Part shown: in pieces, positions 1 through 5,855 of the stretch
How positions within the stretch are numbered: the stretch's first letter is position 1
Layout of the letters: each line of letters opens with the position of its first letter
Assembly: GCA_021789735.1 (NCBI GenBank)
Contig: JAJYJB010000069.1
Coordinates: 1-13,609 of the forward strand
Direction: 5' to 3'
From: Nitrospirota bacterium
GTDB taxonomy: Bacteria; Nitrospirota; Thermodesulfovibrionia; Thermodesulfovibrionales; JdFR-88
Length of the DNA: 13,609 bases
Notes under the pieces: model-generated
The model's input: the letters and a program-made list of their open reading frames with translations, nothing else
Databases searched by the model: none
Told to the model about the DNA's origin: nothing
Translations under genes and position numbers: made by a program

Positions 1-72
1 TCAGGATCAATGAGATCCGCATCCGAGATACTGGACCTGATAGAATCCCATGACAAACTGATCATGTGGTAG
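1..72 (+). CDS. 3' end of an unidentified gene (partial)
   Basis: An open frame enters from the left edge and ends at the TAG at 70-72, giving 23 residues that finish ...LIESHDKLIMW. A strong intrinsic terminator about 50 nt downstream supports this being the real end of a + strand transcript. The fragment is too short to assign a family. The frame is chosen because it is open from base 1 and stops just before the terminator. No function is proposed. Confidence 0.5.
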   Translation, partial: SGSMRSASEILDLIESHDKLIMW

Positions 73-119
73 GTTTTTTTGTTTTTGGTTTTGGTTTCTT
101 TTTGGGCTTTAACAAGACC

Positions 120-157
120 AAAAAAAAGGGCGGGAAAAAATTCCCGCCCTTTTTTTT
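120..157. terminator. Bidirectional intrinsic terminator
   Basis: GGGCGGGAA (128-136) pairs perfectly with TTCCCGCCC (141-149) around an AAAA loop. The stem is flanked by eight A on the left (120-127) and eight T on the right (150-157), so a U-tract follows the hairpin on either strand. It lies between the convergent partial + strand gene and the DUF1641 gene, whose stop is at 178, and should end both transcripts. Confidence 0.93.
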
Positions 158-177
158 GGATAATTTTACCCTCCAGC

Positions 178-972
178 CTACTTGTCGTAAGCGGCCATAA
201 GACAATGGCGCAGGTTCCTAGCCAGCCTCATCATGAACTGCATGCCCATCTGCACCTCGGGGTCCCTCATGGTAGACATCAAGGCCTTGAACCCCGGCTT
301 CGGGGGATCGGACTTTGCCTCTTCCACGGTCTTTGACATACAGCTGAGCGTGCCCCTTATGATGTCGGTAAGGTGCGGAGTTGCAACCTCCTCGACAAAG
401 GCCGATGTGAAGGAGGCCAGCCTCTGGACCATGCTGTCCGTCATTGCGTTCGTCATGAAAGCCAACATGTACGAAGCCTCGGACAGGGTCTTCAGGTTCC
501 CGGATTTCTGGAGGTTCTTGATCTCACGGACCGCTTCCAGCATGGAGGGATCAGCCGCCTCGTTGGCGATGCTGTAAAGCTCCTCCATTATGGCCGCGTT
601 CCTCTCGACCATCTTGGTAGTGGTAGAGTTCAACATGAAAGAGATGTTGTCTGTAAGCTCAAAAAGGTCCTTGAGCTTTCCCGTCCGGTGGATCTCCTTC
701 AGTTCCTTCAGGGATGCCATGATCTCCGGGCTTGCGGCCTCGCTGGCGATCTCCATCAGGCTTTCCGCCATAGCGGCGTTCTTGTTGACCATCGTGTCGG
801 TCATGCCGTCTTTCATGAAACCGATGGCCTGCACCGCCTGGAAAAAGGAGTCCATAACGCCCGTGGCCTGCAGCTCCGTCAACCTGTCTATCAGGCTGGT
901 AAGGGCGTTAATAGTGGCCGGGTCAGACAGCTTTTCAGCCAGCTGAGTGCCCGCGTTTCTACCTTCTTCCAT
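178..972 (-). CDS. DUF1641 domain protein with three tandem 60-residue repeats
   Basis: A 264-residue, probably cytoplasmic, mostly helical protein with no signal peptide or clear membrane segment. The C-terminal part (about 227-255: GFKALMSTMRDPEVQ, then a hydrophobic helix) matches the DUF1641 pattern as I remember it. Ahead of it, residues about 21-200 are three repeats with an exact 60-residue period: G at 38/98/158, FM at 52/112/172, MV at 61/121/181, plus NAA and IAxEAA in the first two. The start ATG (970-972) shares one base with the TAA of the upstream flavoprotein gene (TAATG), and a GAGGGGGG stretch serves as ribosome binding site, so translation is likely coupled. DUF1641 proteins are known as companions of SQR-like flavoproteins and of formate dehydrogenase-type enzymes; their biochemical role is unknown. 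A partner or scaffold for the flavoprotein is inference. Confidence 0.85.
   Translation of the reverse strand: MEEGRNAGTQLAEKLSDPATINALTSLIDRLTELQATGVMDSFFQAVQAIGFMKDGMTDTMVNKNAAMAESLMEIASEAASPEIMASLKELKEIHRTGKLKDLFELTDNISFMLNSTTTKMVERNAAIMEELYSIANEAADPSMLEAVREIKNLQKSGNLKTLSEASYMLAFMTNAMTDSMVQRLASFTSAFVEEVATPHLTDIIRGTLSCMSKTVEEAKSDPPKPGFKALMSTMRDPEVQMGMQFMMRLARNLRHCLMAAYDK
373..912 (-). repeat. Three 180-nt in-frame repeats inside the DUF1641 gene
   Basis: Residues 21-80, 81-140 and 141-200 of the DUF1641 protein map to 733-912, 553-732 and 373-552. Landmarks (Gly, Phe-Met, Met-Val) recur at exactly 60-residue steps, so no indel has accumulated since duplication. Units one and two are the most alike; unit three has lost the NAA motif. 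At DNA level the copies have diverged, so this is an old protein-level duplication rather than a recent DNA repeat. Confidence 0.8.
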
Positions 973-2111
973 TACAATACCCCCCTCGCTGACAGCCAGT
1001 ACAGCCTGTTATACCCCAGCTTCATCCAGTGGAGCATCTTTGAAGGCGGGGTCGGCTTCGGGGGATTCTTGTAATTGAACCACACATAGGTGGCCTCATC
1101 GAAGCCGGTCTCGACAAAACAGACAACCTTCCCGTCGTACTCCGTCATCGTGCCGCCTTCCTGTATCTCTGAGGCGATCCTCTCCGCCACGACATCGGAT
1201 TCGAAGTGGGCAGTCGAGCCGGCCTTGCTTATCGGTATATCCGTGGTGTCTCCGACCACGTAGACATTGTTGTGCCCCTCGTTCCTCAGGGTCTGCTTGT
1301 TGGTGGCCACCCAGCCGCCTTTGCCCATCCCGGAATCCTCGATCACCTGCGCGCCCTTGTGCGGCGGGATGGCGATGAGCAGGTCATAATTCAGATGCGT
1401 ACCCTCCATGGACTTGAGTATCTTCTTTTCAGGGTCCACCTCTTCCATGTTGAAGAGCACCTCGTACTTTATCCCTTTCTTTTCAAACTGTGGCACGGCC
1501 CAGTTGGCAACTGGCTCAAGGGCGTGCACCCTGTTGATGGGATAGGTGTAGTAAAGCTCTACCTTGTCGAGCATCCCTTTTTGCTTGAAGTAGTCATAGA
1601 GCATGAAGGTGATTTCCAGGGGCGCCACGGGGCACTTGTGCGGAACGCCCACAGTGATGACTACCCTGCCCCCTTCAAAGCCTTTGAGGGCCTCCCTGAG
1701 CTTCTGAGCGCCCGGGAGGTCATAGAACCAGTGGGCGCCTTCCTTAAGGCCCGGGATGGCCTCCGGGACTATCCTGGAGCCGGTGGCGACTATCAGATAA
1801 TCGTATGGGAATTCCTTACCGCCCTTTGTATGGACGACGTTTTTCTCCCGATCGATCTTTACCGCCGGGTCAACAAAGAGGTTTATATGCGGATCGAGCA
1901 GGTCCTGCTGTTGCCTGATGATCTCTTCCGGACGGACCTTGTCAAAAGCGATATACAGGAACCCGGGCTGATAGATATGCTCCGGCTTGTCCGTGATCAT
2001 GTTGATGATAACCTGGCCGTGTTCTATCTGGTGCATCAGATTCCTGGCCAGCAGATTGCCGGTTATCGTCCCTCCGGCGCCACCCCCTACAATGACTATC
2101 CTCTTTGGCAT
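972..2111 (-). CDS. SQR-like FAD-dependent oxidoreductase (sulfide:quinone oxidoreductase family)
   Basis: A 379-residue two-dinucleotide-fold flavoprotein. The N-terminal FAD site is IVIVGGGAGG (5-14), with a YDYLIVATGS motif (103-112) and the second FAD-binding motif VYVVGD (283-288). The protein has only two cysteines: C160 in KCPVAPLE and C331 in GKVVCFVETG. They match the two redox cysteines that form the polysulfide-bearing pair in sulfide:quinone oxidoreductases and flavocytochrome c sulfide dehydrogenase. The third cysteine found in some SQRs is absent. The C-terminus (about 358-379) is rich in W, Y and L with basic residues and could attach peripherally to the membrane. Family role: oxidise sulfide or sulfane sulfur with FAD and pass electrons to quinone; the true acceptor here is unknown. 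It lies 24 nt after tusA and overlaps the DUF1641 gene by one base. Start ATG at 2111 has AAGGA about 11 nt upstream. Confidence 0.85.
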   Translation of the reverse strand: MPKRIVIVGGGAGGTITGNLLARNLMHQIEHGQVIINMITDKPEHIYQPGFLYIAFDKVRPEEIIRQQQDLLDPHINLFVDPAVKIDREKNVVHTKGGKEFPYDYLIVATGSRIVPEAIPGLKEGAHWFYDLPGAQKLREALKGFEGGRVVITVGVPHKCPVAPLEITFMLYDYFKQKGMLDKVELYYTYPINRVHALEPVANWAVPQFEKKGIKYEVLFNMEEVDPEKKILKSMEGTHLNYDLLIAIPPHKGAQVIEDSGMGKGGWVATNKQTLRNEGHNNVYVVGDTTDIPISKAGSTAHFESDVVAERIASEIQEGGTMTEYDGKVVCFVETGFDEATYVWFNYKNPPKPTPPSKMLHWMKLGYNRLYWLSARGVL

Positions 2112-2135
2112 TTTCCCACTTGTCCTTTCTTTGTT

Positions 2136-2375
2136 TTATTTTATTTTTTTCGCAATGATGCTCCAGTGATCTCCACGCTCCTCAACCTTTACAAGCTCCT
2201 GCCCTACTTTCTGGAGCCAGGCCGGGGCGTCCACGCTCGTCCCTTTTTCCGAAGACAGAATCTCGATCACAGACCCGACGTTCTCCTGTTTCATCGCCTT
2301 GATAAGCTCCATAAGAGGGCCGGGGCATGCCGCTCCGCGCGCGTCGATGGTCTTGTCAATTTTAATATCGGCCAT
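2136..2375 (-). CDS. tusA: TusA-family sulfur carrier protein
   Basis: A 79-residue protein with the TusA fold signature DARGAACPGPLMELIKAMK. C17 of the CPGP motif (17-20) is the expected persulfide-carrying cysteine. Start choice: the frame is open seven codons further upstream to 2396, but the ATG at 2373-2375 (MADIKI) is preceded by AGAAAGGAGGT with ideal spacing, so the shorter protein is preferred. It is the first gene of the operon leading into the SQR-like flavoprotein and the DUF1641 gene. TusA proteins shuttle sulfane sulfur between enzymes. Beside a sulfide/polysulfide-type flavoprotein, a role in dissimilatory or detoxifying sulfur transfer is more likely than tRNA thiolation; that choice is inference from context. 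It could also be called a YedF/SirA-like protein. Confidence 0.88.
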   Translation of the reverse strand: MADIKIDKTIDARGAACPGPLMELIKAMKQENVGSVIEILSSEKGTSVDAPAWLQKVGQELVKVEERGDHWSIIAKKIK

Positions 2376-2407
2376 TTTTACCTCCTTTCTCCCCAATTTT
2401 AATGTCT

Positions 2408-2436
2408 AGTTTATTTAAAAAGCGAAATTTTAGCAA
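2408..2436 (-). promoter_or_regulatory. Candidate sigma-70-type promoter for the tusA operon
   Basis: On the minus strand, TTGCTA (2431-2436) and TAAACT (2408-2413) are separated by 17 nt. Each matches its consensus at 4 of 6 positions. The predicted start lies about 25-30 nt before the tusA ATG, leaving room for the strong AGGAGG site. Matches are modest in an AT-rich stretch, so this is a weak call. Confidence 0.35.
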
Positions 2437-2650
2437 TAGTTTCTCCGGATGCCCCGCAAACCGGCCGGAAGCTCGCTCGCCAGGGCCGGAAACTTGTCTG
2501 CACTGGAAGTGAAACCCAAATGGATATTGTCTTGAAATCACAGGAATGGCATCCAGGCAAAATTTTAAAAAAAGTCCATGCCCGCAGCCAGGCCGCAAGA
2601 CATTTTTACCGCATTTTTTTGAATTTTTATTTTAAAATTAATAACTTAGA

Positions 2651-2679
2651 AATCTAAACTGAAGTTTTAATTTTAGATT
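2651..2679. repeat. 8-bp inverted repeat, possible operator
   Basis: AATCTAAA (2651-2658) and TTTAGATT (2672-2679) are perfect inverted copies separated by 13 nt, inside an AT-rich block between the divergent tusA and cytochrome genes. Spacing suits a dimeric regulator, but AT-richness raises the chance of coincidence. Confidence 0.35.
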
Positions 2680-2792
2680 GGCAACATCCCATCCCGCGAG
2701 CTACGGCGTTTCGCAATGCGCCGGACAGCGTTAAATTCTAACCGGGAACAACAGGGCTGTCAGACCTTTCCAAGGGCCCTCCCCAGCAACGA

Positions 2793-2820
2793 TTGACAAT
2801 GCGCCTGCAGGTGGTAAATT
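2793..2820 (+). promoter_or_regulatory. Probable sigma-70 promoter for the OmcS-like cytochrome gene
   Basis: A perfect TTGACA -35 box (2793-2798) is followed after 16 nt by TAAATT (2815-2820), which matches the -10 consensus at 4 of 6 positions. Transcription would start near 2827 and give a leader of about 125 nt before the ATG at 2954. This is the best promoter match in the intergenic region. Confidence 0.5.
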
Positions 2821-2894
2821 TTAATCAGACGCAAAAGAGTTGTCCTTCAGACTCAATCCCATAGAAAAAAAATATCCTCAGAACAAAGCGCGCG

Positions 2895-2913
2895 TGTAAA
2901 CACCCTGTAAACA
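2895..2913. repeat. Tandem TGTAAACA direct repeats
   Basis: TGTAAACA occurs at 2895-2902 and again at 2906-2913, 11 nt apart, about one helical turn. It lies in the predicted leader, about 40-60 nt before the cytochrome ATG. It could be a regulator site bound on one DNA face, or an RNA element. No known family is assigned. Confidence 0.4.
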
Positions 2914-2953
2914 AGACGCTCAGGCTCCGGGCGATCCTCAAAGGCTGGGCCGG

Positions 2954-4258
2954 ATGAGAAAAAAAACAAAAACCTTAAAAGCCATTTTATTATTGGCAGT
3001 GCTTGCGCAGCCCGTTTTTGCGCGGGCAGGATTCCACAATGGCGGGGTGGGAGAATGCAACGGCTGCCACACCGTCCACAGGGCGCCGGCCGTCGCCAAT
3101 GGCACGGCGACCCAAAGCGGCCCGTATCTGCTCAGGGCGACCGATCAGGGCTCGATCTGCCTGAACTGTCATGAGATGCCCAACCTGACGGGCCCCTCCG
3201 ACCGGTACATAAGCACCCCTGAATCGGAGATGCCCCAGGGCGTTCCGCCAAAGCAGATGACGCCTGGCGGGGATTTCGGATGGCTAAAAAAAACTTATAC
3301 CTGGATGTCGGGCACTAACGTTTACACCGACCATGGATACGCGCACGGGCACAACATAGTGGCTGCCGACTACGGGTATGCCGCAGATCCCATGGGCACC
3401 GTGGCCCCAGGCGGCACATATCCCGCGGAGGACCTTACCTGCATAAGCTGTCACGATCCGCATGGGGAGTACCGAAGGACGGTAGGCGGCAAAATTATCG
3501 AAGACGGACTCCAGAACTCCTGCGCCTCCGGTTCCTACGACACAAGCCCGGACCCGACGGTAAGCTGCCCGGTCGGCGATTACAGACTGCTGGGGGGCAT
3601 AGGGTACTCTCCTGTCAGCATTCCAGGTTATGCGTTCACCGCCGGTCCGCCCGTGGCGGTCGCCCCTTCCGTCTATAACAGATCGGAAGCGGTGACACAA
3701 ACCAGGGTCGCCTACGGCGAGGGGATGTCCGAATGGTGCGCCAACTGCCATCCCGCGTTCCTTAATTCCCAGCCAAGCACCTCGGGCGCCTACCGTCATC
3801 CCGCGGGCAATGGGGCAAAAATGGGCCGTTTGGCCGATAACTATAACAGATACATAAAAACAGGGGATATTTCTGGTACAAAGGCCACCTCATATCTTTC
3901 CCTTGTGCCCTTTGAAGAGGGCACAGAAGACTACACCATATTGAAGTCCCACGCAAAAAACGATAATTCCTATCTCACCGGGCCGGATGCAAACAGCAAT
4001 GTGATGTGCCTGACCTGCCACAGGGCTCATGCCTCCGGCTGGGATTTTATGCTTCGTTTCGATCCTTACGGGCAGACCTTTATCACTGCGGATCCCGGTG
4101 GCCAGTCCGTCTGGCCAGGGACGGATGTGCCAGGAGACTCCGCGCAGGCAATGGGCAGGACCCAGGCGGAAACCAGCAGGGCGTATTACGATATTCCCGC
4201 AAGCAGGTTTTCTCCGTTCCAGCGCTCCCTCTGCAACAAATGCCACATCCAGGATTGA
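2954..4258 (+). CDS. omcS: OmcS-like extracellular hexahaem c-type cytochrome
   Basis: A 434-residue exported protein with a signal peptide: basic N-terminus, hydrophobic 9-22, ARA cleavage motif near 23-25. It has six CXXCH haem motifs at 35-39, 69-73, 163-167, 262-266, 352-356 and 427-431. Length, haem number and many segments match Geobacter sulfurreducens OmcS as I remember it: TPGGDFGWLKKTYTW, GHNIVA, APGGTYPA, TQTRVAYG, GMSEWCANCH, RHPAGNGAK, CHRAHASG, CNKCH near the end. Candidate distal His ligands are H28, H42, H133, H170, H282, H333 and H359. H42 corresponds to OmcS His16, which ligates a haem of the next subunit in the filament. OmcS polymerises into conductive filaments used for extracellular electron transfer. 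Unlike OmcS as recalled, there are two extra cysteines (C190, C205). The ribosome binding site is weak (AAAGG, 2940-2944). Filament formation here is inferred. Confidence 0.9.
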   Translation: MRKKTKTLKAILLLAVLAQPVFARAGFHNGGVGECNGCHTVHRAPAVANGTATQSGPYLLRATDQGSICLNCHEMPNLTGPSDRYISTPESEMPQGVPPKQMTPGGDFGWLKKTYTWMSGTNVYTDHGYAHGHNIVAADYGYAADPMGTVAPGGTYPAEDLTCISCHDPHGEYRRTVGGKIIEDGLQNSCASGSYDTSPDPTVSCPVGDYRLLGGIGYSPVSIPGYAFTAGPPVAVAPSVYNRSEAVTQTRVAYGEGMSEWCANCHPAFLNSQPSTSGAYRHPAGNGAKMGRLADNYNRYIKTGDISGTKATSYLSLVPFEEGTEDYTILKSHAKNDNSYLTGPDANSNVMCLTCHRAHASGWDFMLRFDPYGQTFITADPGGQSVWPGTDVPGDSAQAMGRTQAETSRAYYDIPASRFSPFQRSLCNKCHIQD

Positions 4259-4269
4259 GTTTTTCAGAA

Positions 4270-5043
4270 TCAAAGAAAACGCTTCAGGAGAGAAAAGTCG
4301 ATATTTTTTTGGGCGGCATCCCCGATCACCCCGGCCGAAATATCATGCAGGAACGGTAACTCGCCTATGACCGGGACAGGTGAAAGCTCCCTAATAATCC
4401 TGGGGTTTGTCTTTTCTGCCAGGCCCTCTGCGTGGCCCTGTTGATTGCCCCCATGGTTGATAATCACCCCGGCCACCTCCGCACCCGCGCCAAGAGCGCA
4501 CCTCACCGTCAAAAGGGTATGGTTTATCGTCCCTAAAGACGGGCTTGCCACTATGACCAGCGGCAAACCCAGCTCCAATGCAAGGTCCAGAACGTAATAC
4601 CCGCCTGTGCGCCCTGAGGGCTGATCGCTCTTTATCGGGACCAGCAGCCCCCCTATCCCCTCCACTATGACCGCATCATACCCCGCGCTTAGCCTTTCAA
4701 ACCGGCTTATTATCTCTTTAATGTCTATCCGTACCCTTTCGATTTCCGCGGCCGCCATCGGGGCAAGAGGGGCCTCAAAACAATATGGGACCACCTCATG
4801 CACGGACTCTTCCATTTCCGCCATCTCCCTTAAAAAAACGCCGTCCGCCGGGACCAAAAAAACCCCGCCACCGCTTTGCCCACCATGGGAAACAGCCGAT
4901 TCAATTTTCCTGCAGCCGGATTCGACCGGTTTCATGGCGGCCACCTTCAGTCCTTTGTCCTTTAAAAGACGGATAAGCGCCCCGGCCACGACCGTCTTTC
5001 CCACGCCGGTGCCGGTTGCTGTGATGAAAAACCCTTTTGCCAT
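4270..5043 (-). CDS. bioD: Dethiobiotin synthetase BioD
   Basis: ATP-dependent dethiobiotin synthetase, which carboxylates 7,8-diaminopelargonic acid in the next-to-last step of biotin synthesis. Visible motifs from the chosen start: P-loop GTGVGKT (11-17), KPVESG (38-43), PYCFEAPLAPMAAAE (86-100), VEGIGGLLVP (127-136) and SLGTINHTLLT (169-179). At 257 residues it is a little longer than typical BioD (about 225-240); small insertions around 50-66 and 140-148 account for this. The frame is open 15 codons further upstream, but the ATG at 5043 begins the conserved sequence and overlaps the SDR stop by one base (TGATG), so it is preferred. The stop is only 11 nt from the convergent cytochrome gene, with no obvious terminator between them. 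No other biotin genes are visible in the window. Confidence 0.93.
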   Translation of the reverse strand: MAKGFFITATGTGVGKTVVAGALIRLLKDKGLKVAAMKPVESGCRKIESAVSHGGQSGGGVFLVPADGVFLREMAEMEESVHEVVPYCFEAPLAPMAAAEIERVRIDIKEIISRFERLSAGYDAVIVEGIGGLLVPIKSDQPSGRTGGYYVLDLALELGLPLVIVASPSLGTINHTLLTVRCALGAGAEVAGVIINHGGNQQGHAEGLAEKTNPRIIRELSPVPVIGELPFLHDISAGVIGDAAQKNIDFSLLKRFL

Positions 5044-5768
5044 CAAAACACTCTGCTTTCGATAGGGTAGACCTGGCCGGTCACGCATTCCATCCCGGCC
5101 AGCAGCGTTATGAAAGACGCCGCTTCTTCCGGGTCCGACAGCCGGCCCAAAAAACTGTCTTCCCTGGCCCTGTTCATCGCCGCCTCCGCGTTTTCTCCCA
5201 TGCGCGTGGGCATGTAGCCTGGAAGAACGGCATTGACGCGGATACTGTGGCGGCCAAGCTCGGCGGCGGCGCTTACAGTAAGACCGATGAGCGCGGCCTT
5301 TGAGGCGCTGTAGGCGGCCTGCCCTTTTTTCCCTTTCAGCCCTGAATAAGAGGATATGTTTATTATATGCCCTCCCCCGGACTCCGCCATTATGGGAGCA
5401 AACGCCTTTATGGTATTGAAAACCCCCGTAAGGTTCGTCCTTATGACCTCATCCCAGGAGGCAGGCTGCAGTTTTACAAGAAGGGCGTCTTTTGTTATGC
5501 CCGCGCAGTTAACAAGCGCGTCAAGGCCTCCCCACCTGTCCTTTACCGCCCGGGCCATGTCCTCCACCTGCCCCGGATCCCCGACATCAGCCTTAACGGC
5601 AAAGGCCCCGCCGCCCATCTCACTTACAAGCCTTTCCGCCCCAGCCCTGTCCCTATGGAAATTTATGGCCACCCTGTAGCCGTTTTCATATAGCCTGGCG
5701 GCGAGCCTGCTTCCAAGCCCGCCCGTGCCCCCCGTTATAAGCGCCCTCTTTTTTCCAGTTGCCGTCAT
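5043..5768 (-). CDS. SDR-family oxidoreductase, FabG-like
   Basis: A 241-residue short-chain dehydrogenase/reductase. It shows the cofactor motif TGGTGGLG (12-19), NCAG (87-90) in place of the usual NNAG, and the catalytic tetrad N112, S140, Y153, K157 with the FabG-like spacing S-13-Y-4-K. Overall it resembles 3-oxoacyl-ACP reductase. It departs from FabG at the C-terminus, which reads VTGQVYPIESRVF where FabG usually ends in a xGGM motif; substrate-site PGYMPTRM also differs from the common form. It is first in a two-gene operon with bioD, overlapping by one base. A role in making the pimeloyl-ACP precursor of biotin is a context inference; it may simply be a fatty-acid or other 3-ketoacyl reductase. 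No Shine-Dalgarno is visible before the ATG. Confidence 0.82.
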   Translation of the reverse strand: MTATGKKRALITGGTGGLGSRLAARLYENGYRVAINFHRDRAGAERLVSEMGGGAFAVKADVGDPGQVEDMARAVKDRWGGLDALVNCAGITKDALLVKLQPASWDEVIRTNLTGVFNTIKAFAPIMAESGGGHIINISSYSGLKGKKGQAAYSASKAALIGLTVSAAAELGRHSIRVNAVLPGYMPTRMGENAEAAMNRAREDSFLGRLSDPEEAASFITLLAGMECVTGQVYPIESRVF

Positions 5769-5774
5769 GCTGGA

Positions 5775-5803
5775 AATATAGCAGATGCAAAAAATATTTT
5801 AAA
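5775..5803 (-). promoter_or_regulatory. Candidate promoter for SDR-bioD, possibly giving a leaderless mRNA
   Basis: On the minus strand, TTTAAA (5798-5803, 4/6) and TATATT (5775-5780, 5/6) are separated by 17 nt. The expected start point, about 7 nt past the -10 box, falls at or next to the A of the ATG (5768). Together with the lack of a Shine-Dalgarno this suggests a leaderless transcript. The stretch is AT-rich, so chance matches are possible. Confidence 0.35.
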
Positions 5804-5855
5804 AGCAAAAAGCAAAGAAAAACCGATTTGAATAGTTGGGGGAATATCAGTTATC

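Larger units (their letters stand above)
2376..2953. other. 578-nt divergent intergenic region between tusA and the cytochrome gene
   Basis: I see no convincing gene here. It holds a weak promoter candidate for tusA (2408-2436), a GC-rich potential hairpin CCGGCC (2461-2466)/GGCCGG (2484-2489), an AT-rich block (about 2615-2680) with an 8-bp inverted repeat, a small CGGCG/CGCCG hairpin near 2703-2725, a good sigma-70-like promoter toward the cytochrome (2793-2820), and a direct repeat (2895-2913) in the probable 5' leader. The minus-strand frame over 2362-2598 has no ribosome binding site and no recognisable protein. Confidence 0.6.

Noticed and set aside
1206..2402. A 398-codon open frame on the + strand
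   Set aside because: It lies opposite the SQR-like gene and tusA, both of which have clear family motifs. Its translation shows no domain, and it has no ribosome binding site. It is a shadow of codon bias.
2362..2598. A 78-codon minus-strand frame in the intergenic region upstream of tusA
   Set aside because: It overlaps the tusA start in another frame, lacks a ribosome binding site, and shows no recognisable protein.
2680..2953. A GEMM (c-di-GMP) or other known riboswitch ahead of the cytochrome gene
   Set aside because: GEMM elements often precede multihaem cytochromes, so I looked for the conserved core. The GCAAA-like pieces present do not assemble into the consensus; only simple small hairpins are seen.
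4256..4275. A bidirectional terminator between the convergent cytochrome and bioD genes
   Set aside because: Only 11 nt separate the stops. A GATT...AATC pairing with a T5 loop is too weak and broken to count as a terminator.
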